DNA of 63,641 nt from JBKDZP01 sp047971315 (GTDB lineage: Bacteria; Bacillota_I; Bacilli_A; RF39; UBA660): positions 1-63,641 of the forward strand of contig JBKDZP010000011.1 in assembly GCA_047971315.1 (NCBI GenBank), given 5' to 3'. Positions 49,801 to 58,088 of the stretch are shown in pieces. The notes beneath the pieces are model-generated. The model was not told where the DNA came from. It saw nothing but the letters and a program-made list of their open reading frames with translations, and did no database searches. How positions within the stretch are numbered: position 1 is the first letter of the stretch; every line of letters starts with the position of its first letter. A program made the translations under genes and the position numbers.

Positions 49801-50095
49801 TAAAATACTAGCATTTATAAATAATATAATTAAGCCAAAACAAATAATAAATATATATAAAGAATATGAATTTAAATATGAAGTAGAAAATATAATGTAT
49901 CATGGAGTAATTGATTTATTAATAGAAACTAGCGATAATTTTCAAATAATTGATTATAAACTTAAAAATATAATTGATGAAAATTATAAAAACCAATTAA
50001 TAGGATACAAAAAATATATAACTACACTTACAAATAAACCGGTATATACATATCTTTATTCAATACTTGATGAACATCTAGAAGAAATAAATTAA
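46811..50095 (+). CDS. addA: AddA helicase-nuclease subunit
   Basis: A 1094-residue AddA (RexA). UvrD-type helicase motifs: SAGAGSGKTAVL (Walker A), TFTKAAANEM, VDEYQDTSDIQEEF, VGDIKQSIYRFRNA, IMTIHKSKGLEFP and FYVALTRAREKM. The C-terminal nuclease shows GTKIHEILEIIDF, GVIDLLIE and QIIDYKLKN. The start is the ATG at 46811 preceded by GGTGGTG. Translation is coupled to addB. The protein is close to the family length (about 1200). A terminator hairpin follows at 50096-50118. Confidence 0.95.
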   Translation: MPTWTKEQQDAIEKDGSNIIVSAGAGSGKTAVLTERVIRKLKNGINIDELLILTFTKAAANEMKERIRKAIKDNKELIGQLEKIDSAYITTFDSFSLSLVKKYYYILNLTPNIKICETSILNLKKLEIIDKIFEQKYEEKNPYFLDLISTFCIKDDFEISSSILGIYNKLELILNKDEYLDNYIFNNYNELKINDDIEKYTNIIKKYIYNINANLEQLRILDYNEYYNKLEANLSNLILSKTYEEIKLNSKVEIPRLPSKSSDSLKQIKENIKESLEKISQLCLEDCDTLKNQYLKTKENVQIIIEILKEFDKKYKHFKQINDYFDFNDIASLGIKILKENIKVQQEIKNNFKEILVDEYQDTSDIQEEFISLISNNNVYMVGDIKQSIYRFRNANPYIFKNKYDKYKKHDNGIKIDLNKNFRSRNEVLEDINLIFNQIMDNNIGGAEYKVDHQMIFGNNTYINKGKIKENNHFQIYNYELNDDYKKEEIEAFITVSDIKQKINNHYQILDKETNNLRDIEYKDFVILMDRATNFDLYKKIFEYSGIPLSIYKDENLNSGEEFTLIKHLLKLLFKLDSYSFMSIARSYLFRFDDQYIFDIITNKKIKETDLYLKLSKIKQNIESKSITKILEQLIIEFDFYNKMITIGEIEKRIIRVENILNLSKTLGDVGYNIITFLEYLENIEISNQNIKVSLNNDEGNSVKIMTIHKSKGLEFPICYYTGLYAKFNISDIKEKFLFDNNYGIIVPIYDDGIRNTFYKELVKNDYLKEEISEKIRLFYVALTRAREKMILITSLTKKEQIFQENSTSCISYKSINFSKITLVNKLSKTQSKITNILSSNEILKLVKINYLSISRIKEKMKLIKKINSEVSYDLLSDEMRLTFKSFNDILILSKESLEKYIININLNKTNLTKNYNLNNLEKYAIQNETKKIETNELKCNETIIENASFSKKTNNLQTKEEIEKMIIGTKIHEILEIIDFNNPNLDNENIPELIKNKILAFINNIIKPKQIINIYKEYEFKYEVENIMYHGVIDLLIETSDNFQIIDYKLKNIIDENYKNQLIGYKKYITTLTNKPVYTYLYSILDEHLEEIN

Positions 50096-50118
50096 GAAAT
50101 GAGAAATCATTTTTTTTT
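50096..50118 (+). terminator. Terminator after addA
   Basis: AAATGA and TCATTT flank a GAAA loop, followed by nine T. It begins within 5 bases of the addA stop. Confidence 0.75.
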
Positions 50119-50167
50119 ATGATATTCACCTAACAAATAATATAACATATATTACTATATTATAACA

Positions 50168-50407
50168 TTGGACAAATTAATACCAGGTAAACAATCAAAA
50201 ATATTAAGTATAAATTCGAATTTTGAAATATACAATAGACTATTAGATATTGGATTAACACCAGGAAAAATAATTAAATGTGAAATGAAAAGTCCTTTAA
50301 ATGATCCAGTTGCTTATTTAATTAGCAGAGCTATAATAGCAATTATAAATAAAGATGCCAAGATGATTTATGTCGAAGAGCTTGGTGATAAAGATGGGTT
50401 GCCTTGA
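50168..50407 (+). CDS. feoA: FeoA-like ferrous iron transport protein
   Basis: A 79-residue FeoA, the small SH3-like cytosolic partner of FeoB. LGLTPG-type motif is present as DIGLTPGKIIKCEMKSPLNDPVAY, with ISRAIIAI following. It starts at TTG and has no clear ribosome site; a -10-like TATATTATA sits 6-17 bases upstream, so the transcript may be leaderless. The final codons overlap the damaged start region of feoB; an extra G in GGG at 50396-50398 would account for loss of the feoB start ATG GTT GCC. Confidence 0.75.
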   Translation: MDKLIPGKQSKILSINSNFEIYNRLLDIGLTPGKIIKCEMKSPLNDPVAYLISRAIIAIINKDAKMIYVEELGDKDGLP

Positions 50408-52198
50408 TAGGAAATCCAAATGTAGGTAAAAGCACAATATTTAACGAATTAACAGGATTAAAACAACATACCGGCAATTGGGCAGGAAAAACTGTTATGA
50501 ATCAATAAGGCTTATTTAAACATAATAATATTCAATACATTATTTATGACTTCCCAGGGACATACTCATTAAATTCAAAATCAAAAGAAGAAGAAGTTAG
50601 TAGAGATTTTATAAATTCAAATAACTATGATGTATTAGTTGTAGTTTGTGATGCGGTTTGTTTAGAAAGAAATCTATGCTTATTGTTACAAATACTTGAA
50701 GTTACAAATAAAGTTGTAGTTTGTGTAAACTTAACAGATGAAGCAAGAAATAAAAAAATAGAAATAGATATAGAAAAGTTATAGAATATATTAAAAGTAC
50801 CTGCAGTACCGACAAGTGCTAGAAAAAAACAGGAATAAATAAACTAATAGAACAAATTACAAATGTTTATAATGAAGATCTTGAACATTTACAAATAAAA
50901 TATGATTCTAAAACAGAAAAATTAATAAACAATATAACACAGTATAAAAATATTCAAATCCAAACAATCAAAAATTTGATAGAAAATTAGATAAAATTTT
51001 AACAAACAAAATAACTGGTTTTATATCAATGTTTATTCTACTTATGGGAATATTTTGGATTACTATAATTGGGTCTAATTATCCATCTCAACTATTGTCA
51101 AAAATTCTGTTTGATTTTGAAGATAATTTATATAATTTTCTTCACTTAATAAAAAGTCCAACTATTTTAACAGATATGATAGTTTATGGAATTTATCATA
51201 CAGTTTCTTGGGTAGTAGCAGTTATGTTACCTCCAATGGCAATATTTTTCCCAATATTTAGTTTACTAGAAGATTTTGGATATTTGCCAAGAATTGCGTT
51301 TAATATGGATAAATGTTTTCAAAAATGTAATAGTTGTGGAAAGCAAGCCTTAACAATTTGCATGGAATTTGGATGTAGTGCTGTAGGAGTAACAGGAGCT
51401 ATAATAATAGATTCTAAAAGAGAAAGATTAATAGCTATACTTACAAACTGCCTTGTCCCATGTAATGGTAAATTTCCTACAATGATTGCACTTATAACCT
51501 TATTCTTTACAGGATTAAAAACAACTCCACTTAATATTTTTTCCCAATCTTTTTTTCTAACTTTAATAATTGTTTTTTCGATTATACTAACTTTTATAAT
51601 TTCAAAACTATTATCAATTATAATTTTAAAAGGAGAACAATCTTCCTTTATTTTAGAATTACCACCATATAGAAAACCACAGATAATTAAAGTCATTATT
51701 AATTCAATTTTCAGTAAAATATTACTAGTATTATTTAGAGCAATAACTGTTGCGGCCCCAGCAGGTATTATACTTTGGATACTAGCTAATACAAAAATTG
51801 GTGAAAATAATTTATTTATATGTTTATCAAATTTCATAACACCATTTGCTACATTAATTGGAATGGATGGTGAAATATTACTAGCATTTATTCTAGGATT
51901 TCCAGCCAATGAAGTTATCTTTCCAATTTTAATAATGATATATCAATCATCATCACATCTAAGCCAAATAGATAGGCTAAATACTATTAGAGATTTGTTG
52001 ATTGACAATAATTGGACAATGAAAACAGCTGTAATTGTCTTAATATTTTTTCTTGTCCATTTTCAATGTTCTACCACATGTTTAACTATAAAAAAAGAAA
52101 CAAATAGTATAAAATGGACAGTAATTGGATTTTTAATACCAACAATTGTAGGAATCTTCCTTTGTTTTATTCTAAATACTGTTTGGCAGTTATTTTAA
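50394..52198 (+). pseudogene. feoB: FeoB ferrous iron permease, broken by stops and A-tract frameshifts
   Basis: The G domain is readable (ALIGNPNVGKSTIFNELTGL, YIIYDFPGTYSLN), then stops at 50506 (MNQ-stop-GLFKHNN) and 50782 (EKL-stop-NILKVP), and frame breaks at 50822-50828 (seven A where eight are needed) and near 50957 (five A where six are needed). From 51029 the membrane half is intact for 389 residues, including GYLPRIAFNMDK, FGCSAVGV and the GFPANEVIFPI motif. Two nonsense and two or three one-base changes show genuine decay, though an assembly with poor homopolymers could add to it. Without FeoB, FeoA has no partner. Confidence 0.88.
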
Positions 52199-52206
52199 AC
52201 AACAGT

Positions 52207-52233
52207 AAAACTATGTAAATAACATAGTTTTTA
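52207..52233 (+). terminator. Terminator after feoB
   Basis: AAAACTATGT and ACATAGTTTT pair perfectly (10 bp) with a 5-base loop, then T. Confidence 0.8.
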
Positions 52234-52282
52234 ATTTAATTATATGATAAAATTAAATTAAAATAAGTAGTGAGGTAAAAAT

Positions 52283-54004
52283 ATGGTAAGAGACAATATA
52301 AAAATAATAAAAGAGTATTTTAAAATTGTTAATGGTAGTAAATTATGGATAACACTTCTTTTTTTGACTTCGATACTCGGACATTTAACATTTATAATTT
52401 TACCAGTATTTGCTTCAAATATTATATTATATCTAACAGATAATAATCCAACTTTAATATTTCAAAATATTGTTTATTTAGCAATCAGTTACTTATTTTA
52501 TAGTATATTTTGGTACATAAATTATACATCATATTCATATAATTTTAAATACAGTTACAAAAAATTAAGAGATAAAATTATAGATAAAATATTTAATTAT
52601 GATGTAGAATTCACAGATAAGATATCTAAAGGAAAAATACTTAATATAATAAATGGAGATGCTAATAAATTAGCAGAAATGATAAATAGCATATGTGAAA
52701 TAATAGTAATATTTGTTAAAGTTATTATACTTATCATTATCTTTTTATTTACCAACATATATATTGGAATTTTCATCTTAATTATCCAAATAATATATCT
52801 AAAATGTTATGATAATTGTAATATTAATATTACTAAACACCTTAGATGTCAACAAAAATACAGTGATAAACTAACAGATAGTGTATCACAAATATTAAAT
52901 GGATTAAACGAAATTAAAATGTTTAATTTATTTAATAAAATGAAACAAAACTTTAATATAATTGCAAAAAAATGGACAGAACAATACATGGAAAAAAGAA
53001 AATATAGTGACATTAGAGATAGTTTGTTATCAATAATTATAAATTTTGGGAAAATATCACTATACAGTATTCTTGTATTATTAGTATTAAATAAACAATA
53101 TGAAATAAATTTGGTTATTCTACTTATTTCATACTATGAAAGTATTATGAAAAATACCAGTGATTTAATGATATATTCTGGTCAAATAAGAGATTGGACA
53201 GGATCAATTGAAAGAGTAAAAACTATTTTAAATTATTCAAGTAAGCAACAAATTGAATTTGGTTTAAATGAAAATAACAATGTTATTGGAGTAGTTGAAT
53301 TTAAAAATGTTACTTTTTCATATAAAACAAAAAATGAAGGAATAATAAAAAACATTAATTTCATTGCTGAACAAAATGAAATAACAGCAATAGTTGGTCC
53401 ATCGGGAAGTGGTAAAACAACAATTATAAATTTATTGTTACGAAAATATAAAATGGACAAGGGTAATATTACAATAGATGGGATAGACATTTATTCATAT
53501 TCAAGACATATTTATGTTAAAAATGTAATAGGGGTAAATCAAACACCATTTGTTTTTAATATGAGTATTAGAAAAAATTTAAGTTTGATCGATTCAAATT
53601 TTAAAAATCAAATTGAAGCTTGTAAAAGAATAGGAATTCATCAATATATAATGAGTTTACCACATGGTTATAATACAATCTTATCAGAAAATGGATCGAA
53701 TTTTTCAGAAGGTCAAAAACAGCTTTTATTAATTGCTAGAATACTTCTTTCCAAATCAGAAGTTTTAATATTCGATGAAGTAACAAATACAATAGATGAT
53801 TCACTTACTGAAAAACTTGTTGAAATTTTGGAAGATTTGAAGCAAGATCATACAATTATTATTGTTACCCATAAAAAAAATGCAATGAAATTATCAGATA
53901 AAATAATAGTATTAGATAAAGGAAAAATTGTTGGAATTGGAACACATAAACAATTAATAAAAGAAAATGAATATTATATCCAATTACATTCAGCTAATTA
54001 CTAA
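52283..54004 (+). CDS. ABC exporter (fused permease-ATPase)
   Basis: A 573-residue half-size ABC exporter. Six TM segments (about 25-310), then the ATPase: Walker A GPSGSGKTTI, Q-loop VNQTPFVFNM, Walker B VLIFDEVTNTID. The signature reads NFSEGQKQLL rather than LSGGQ, and the residue after Walker B is Val/Thr rather than the usual ATSALD wording, but catalysis should be possible. No partner half transporter is adjacent, so it is probably a homodimer. GTGAGG precedes the ATG. Substrate unknown; the decayed exporter at 28765 is a distinct relative. Confidence 0.88.
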   Translation: MVRDNIKIIKEYFKIVNGSKLWITLLFLTSILGHLTFIILPVFASNIILYLTDNNPTLIFQNIVYLAISYLFYSIFWYINYTSYSYNFKYSYKKLRDKIIDKIFNYDVEFTDKISKGKILNIINGDANKLAEMINSICEIIVIFVKVIILIIIFLFTNIYIGIFILIIQIIYLKCYDNCNINITKHLRCQQKYSDKLTDSVSQILNGLNEIKMFNLFNKMKQNFNIIAKKWTEQYMEKRKYSDIRDSLLSIIINFGKISLYSILVLLVLNKQYEINLVILLISYYESIMKNTSDLMIYSGQIRDWTGSIERVKTILNYSSKQQIEFGLNENNNVIGVVEFKNVTFSYKTKNEGIIKNINFIAEQNEITAIVGPSGSGKTTIINLLLRKYKMDKGNITIDGIDIYSYSRHIYVKNVIGVNQTPFVFNMSIRKNLSLIDSNFKNQIEACKRIGIHQYIMSLPHGYNTILSENGSNFSEGQKQLLLIARILLSKSEVLIFDEVTNTIDDSLTEKLVEILEDLKQDHTIIIVTHKKNAMKLSDKIIVLDKGKIVGIGTHKQLIKENEYYIQLHSANY

Positions 54005-54118
54005 TATCTACTAAAACATTAATATTAAATTGTAAAACTAATTCTAATAGCTTTTTTTGTCGTAACAAAATTATTCTATAAATTTAACCTTACTATATTA
54101 TTTAATAGGAGGGATTAT

Positions 54119-56743
54119 ATGTTTGATAGTAAAAAAAATGGATTAACAGATGAAGAAGTAATTGAAAATAGAAAAAAATATGGAAGCAATCAAATAAAAA
54201 AAATAGAAAAACCAAGCTTTTTAAAAAAACTGCTAGAAACATTAGGAGATCCTATAATAAGAATATTACTAATAGCATTAGGAATTAAAACAGTATTCTT
54301 AATAAAAAACTTTGATTGGTATGAAACTGTAGGTATAGTAATAGCTATATTCATTTCATCATTTATATCAACCATATCAGAAATAGGAAGTGAACAGGCT
54401 TTTAATAAAATGCAAGAAGTTGCAGAACAAATAAAATGTAATGTTATTAGAAATAAAAATTTACACCAAATTCATCAAGATGAAGTCGTTGTAAATGATG
54501 TGGTAGTATTAAATACTGGAGATAAAATACCTGCGGATGGAATTTTAATTGAAGGTGAAATTTCAGTTGATGAATCATTTATTAATGGAGAAGCAAAAGA
54601 AATTTATAAATTATCAGTTAATAATCATATAATAGAAAAAAATAAACTATATAAAGGTTCAGTAGTATACTCAAATAATGGAAAAATGTTAGTTACAAAA
54701 GTAGGAAAAGATACATTTTATGGACAAATAGCTAGTGAATTATGTGAAAAAAGTCCAGAAAGTCCATTAAAAAATAAATTAAAATGCTTAGCTCAAACAA
54801 TTAGTAAAATAGGATATTTCTCCGCATTTCTTGTAACTATTTCCTATCTTTTTTCAGTAATTGTAATTCAAAATCAATTCAATTTCCCAAAAATAATAGA
54901 AAGTATTACAAATGTTCCTCTCATGATGGGATATATATTATATGCTTTAACACTTAGTGTAACAATCATTGTAGTTGCGGTACCAGAGGGATTACCAATG
55001 ATGATTACACTTGTTTTATCATCAAACATGAAAAGGATGCTTAAAAAAAATGTGCTAGTTAGAAAAATGGTTGGAATTGAAACTGCTGGAAGTATCAATG
55101 TTTTATTTACTGATAAAACAGGTACTCTTACAAAAGGAAATCTAGAAGTAATTGGTTTAGTTGATGGTAACTTAAATAAATATCCAAAAGAAGAAGAAAT
55201 TAAAAAATTTCCAACATTTTATACTAAAATTAAACAATCATTAATTTTAAATAATGATAGTAAATATGACATTAATAATAATGTTGTTGGAGGAAATCTA
55301 ACTGATCGATCACTTCTTAGATTTTTAAAACCAGATTATATTAATTTTTCAATAATAGAAAAAATAGCATTTGATAGTAAAAACAAATATTCATCGGTAA
55401 TTGTAAAAGATAAAGAAAGAATTCAATTTATAAAAGGTGCTCCAGAAAGAATAATTCCATATTGTAAAAACTATTTAGGAAATGATGGAATAACAAAACT
55501 TTTTTACAATAAAAAAAGAATAAATGACTATATTTTAGGTGTTACAAAACAAGGTGTTAGAATAATTGCACTAGCATTAAATGACAATGATAAATTAACT
55601 ACTAATTTTGAAAATTTAACATTTTTAGGACTTGTTTTAATAAAAGATGAGATAAGAAAAAGTGCTAAAGATGGGATTGCATTAGTAAAAAAGGCAAATA
55701 TTCAAACGATTATGATAACAGGAGACAATAAAGAAACAGCAGTTGCAATTGGAAAAGAATTAGGATTATATGATAAATCACAAGATATAGTCCTTACAAC
55801 AAATGAATTGTATCAAATGACAGATACTGAAATAAAAGATAATTTTAATAATATAAAAATAATAGCTAGAGCTTTACCTCAAGATAAAAGTCGATTAGTA
55901 AAAATTGCTAGAGAACTAAATTTGGTAGTGGGTATGACTGGTGACGGAGTAAATGATGCACCAGCCCTAAAAAAAGCAGATGTTGGATTTGCTATGGGAA
56001 GTGGGACTGAAGTAGCAAAAGAGGCAAGTGATATTGTAATACTTGACGATAATTTTATTTCAATTTCAAATGCCATACTTTTTGGTAGAACAATTTTTAA
56101 AAGTATTAGAAAATTTATAATATTTCAACTAACTGTTAATATGTGTGCGATAAGTTTGTCAATTATTGGACCATTTATCGGAGTAAATGCTCCAGTTACA
56201 GTAATTCAAATGTTATGGATTAATATGATAATGGATACTTTAGCTGGATTAGCATTTTCCTTTGAACCTCCACTATTAGAGTATATGGAGGAACAACCTA
56301 AAAAGAAAGATGAAAATATAATTAATAAATATATGAAAAATGAGATAATTTTTACAGGTTTATATTCTTCAATTCTTTGTATACTATTTTTAAAACTACC
56401 ATTTTTTCAACAATTTTTTAGAGATGGGGTAAATGAAAAATACTTCATGACAGCATTTTTTGGGGTTTTCATTTTTATTGGTTTATTTAACTGCTTTAAT
56501 GCTAGGACACATAGACTTAACTTAATCACAAATATTTTAAAAAACAAAGTATTTATATTAACAATTATATTTATATTTGTAGTTCAAATTCTTTTGATTT
56601 ATTATGGAGGAACACTATTTAGAACCTCAGGATTAACATTCAAAGAACTGGAAATTATGTTATTAATTTCAATTACAGTTATACCTGTTGATTGGATAAG
56701 AAAAATTATTCTTAGAAAAAAAGGTATAATTGGTGGAGTATAA
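54119..56743 (+). CDS. Calcium-type P-type ATPase
   Basis: An 874-residue P2-type cation ATPase. Motifs: VPEGLPMMITL (TM4 ion site, PEGL), LFTDKTGTLTKGN (phosphorylated Asp), KGAPERII, TGDNKETA, MTGDGVNDAPALKKADVG, and NMIMDTLAGLAFS in TM6. This pattern matches PMCA/SERCA-like bacterial Ca2+ exporters. Ten TM segments are expected. GGAGG precedes the ATG. It would lower cytosolic Ca2+; magnesium or other divalent ions cannot be excluded. Confidence 0.92.
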   Translation: MFDSKKNGLTDEEVIENRKKYGSNQIKKIEKPSFLKKLLETLGDPIIRILLIALGIKTVFLIKNFDWYETVGIVIAIFISSFISTISEIGSEQAFNKMQEVAEQIKCNVIRNKNLHQIHQDEVVVNDVVVLNTGDKIPADGILIEGEISVDESFINGEAKEIYKLSVNNHIIEKNKLYKGSVVYSNNGKMLVTKVGKDTFYGQIASELCEKSPESPLKNKLKCLAQTISKIGYFSAFLVTISYLFSVIVIQNQFNFPKIIESITNVPLMMGYILYALTLSVTIIVVAVPEGLPMMITLVLSSNMKRMLKKNVLVRKMVGIETAGSINVLFTDKTGTLTKGNLEVIGLVDGNLNKYPKEEEIKKFPTFYTKIKQSLILNNDSKYDINNNVVGGNLTDRSLLRFLKPDYINFSIIEKIAFDSKNKYSSVIVKDKERIQFIKGAPERIIPYCKNYLGNDGITKLFYNKKRINDYILGVTKQGVRIIALALNDNDKLTTNFENLTFLGLVLIKDEIRKSAKDGIALVKKANIQTIMITGDNKETAVAIGKELGLYDKSQDIVLTTNELYQMTDTEIKDNFNNIKIIARALPQDKSRLVKIARELNLVVGMTGDGVNDAPALKKADVGFAMGSGTEVAKEASDIVILDDNFISISNAILFGRTIFKSIRKFIIFQLTVNMCAISLSIIGPFIGVNAPVTVIQMLWINMIMDTLAGLAFSFEPPLLEYMEEQPKKKDENIINKYMKNEIIFTGLYSSILCILFLKLPFFQQFFRDGVNEKYFMTAFFGVFIFIGLFNCFNARTHRLNLITNILKNKVFILTIIFIFVVQILLIYYGGTLFRTSGLTFKELEIMLLISITVIPVDWIRKIILRKKGIIGGV

Positions 56744-56807
56744 AATTAATTAAATGTCGGTATTGAAAAATTGTAAGATATAAATTATAATGGTTATGGT
56801 GATTAAA

Positions 56808-57350
56808 ATGATATATTTATATAAAGATCTTACAAATAAAGAATATAGTGATTATCAAATAAAAAAATTAGTCAAAGAAGAAAAATTATATATGATTCAA
56901 AAAGGAGTTTATTCGGATAAATTAAATTATAATTATATAGAGTTAATTTTTAAAAAACATCCTAATTCTGTATTTAATTTAGAAACTGCCTGTTTTTGCT
57001 ATGGACTATTAAAAAAGGAAATAATTCCTTATAAAATAGCTACAAAACAAAAAGATAGAAAAATAAAAGATTTAAATATAAAACAAATCTTTATGACTGA
57101 TAATTTATATCACTTAGGAATTTCAAAAATAACTTATAAAGGATTTAATATTAATATTTATGATTTAGAGAGATTATTAATTGAAATTGTAAGAAATAAA
57201 CCATATATTGATTTTGAAAATTATAAAGAAATAATATCTAACTATAAAAAAATTTCAAAACTACTTAATAAACAAAAAATAAGTGAATATTTCACTTATT
57301 TTAAAGATAACAGAATTCAATTTAGAATTAAAAATGAAATATTTAAATAA
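56808..57350 (+). CDS. AbiEi-like antitoxin-type regulator
   Basis: A 180-residue protein with the AbiEi layout: an N-terminal winged-HTH (YQIKKLVKEEKLYMIQKGVYSD), the middle LETACFCYGL and the C-terminal YDLERLLIEIVRNK. AbiEi is the antitoxin and repressor of a type IV toxin-antitoxin/phage-exclusion pair. No AbiEii nucleotidyltransferase toxin follows; the next gene is convergent and unrelated, so it appears to be an orphan. The ATG was chosen for the GGTGAT site; an upstream in-frame ATG is close by. Confidence 0.7.
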   Translation: MIYLYKDLTNKEYSDYQIKKLVKEEKLYMIQKGVYSDKLNYNYIELIFKKHPNSVFNLETACFCYGLLKKEIIPYKIATKQKDRKIKDLNIKQIFMTDNLYHLGISKITYKGFNINIYDLERLLIEIVRNKPYIDFENYKEIISNYKKISKLLNKQKISEYFTYFKDNRIQFRIKNEIFK

Positions 57351-57351
57351 A

Positions 57352-57960
57352 CTATTTAGTTTTATTATTTTCATCAAAATCTTTAATTAAATCTGTATTT
57401 ATATAATTTACAATAAAACTTGCATTTGTAATATTCAAATTTTTGGTTTCTACTTCATCACTAATAGCAGAAAAAATAATATTTCTAGCTTCTTTATTTG
57501 TTGGTTCAAAACCGATTATAGTTTTACTATATTCTTCACCATCAATAAATTTTTTTAGTTCTGTAGTTAGTAAAGTTTTTGCTTCAAGAATACTACAATT
57601 ATTTAATAAAGCAATTGTGTAAATATTGATCGAATCAACTGCTATATTAGAATTTTTATGTCTTTCTTTAATTTCTAACAAATTTGAAATAAGTTGTTGT
57701 AATTGATTTATTTTTTCTTTATTACTTACATCAGCAGCATTTAAAATTGTATAAGCGTCAAACTCTTGATTATTAGTATCAGTATTTAAATCTTCGTTTA
57801 CTAAATTTTTTAGTATGCTTTTTTTAATTTCTATATTTTCCTCTTGAGTTTTATCAATACATAAAAGCAGTCCTGACATGTTATATCCCTCAATTAGTTG
57901 AAGAGTTTCTTTGTTTGTAGAAAAGAGTAAATTTTTATTTCTAGTATCTTTTTTTTCCAT
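57352..57960 (-). CDS. Unrecognised acidic cytosolic protein
   Basis: A 202-residue protein with no recognised domain. Asn/Glu-rich, likely helical, no TM segment. AGGAGG precedes the ATG at 57960. Its 3' end nearly touches the convergent AbiEi-like gene (1-base gap). The divergent DEAD-box gene starts 128 bases away. Confidence 0.55.
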   Translation of the reverse strand: MEKKDTRNKNLLFSTNKETLQLIEGYNMSGLLLCIDKTQEENIEIKKSILKNLVNEDLNTDTNNQEFDAYTILNAADVSNKEKINQLQQLISNLLEIKERHKNSNIAVDSINIYTIALLNNCSILEAKTLLTTELKKFIDGEEYSKTIIGFEPTNKEARNIIFSAISDEVETKNLNITNASFIVNYINTDLIKDFDENNKTK

Positions 57961-58088
57961 CTATTTGCCTCCTTTAATTACCTTAATATATATTTTTTCA
58001 ACAATAAAGTCAATACTTTTACATATTTTTCTTGCAAATAACATAAAATAGTATTATAATTAATTGTCAATTAAAGAAAGAGGAATTT

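Noticed and set aside
28380..52198. TAA or TAG reassignment to explain stops in the ABC exporter, Nudix and feoB genes
   Set aside because: The same genes also have frame breaks and a deletion, while neighbouring intact genes end in TAA. Decay is simpler.
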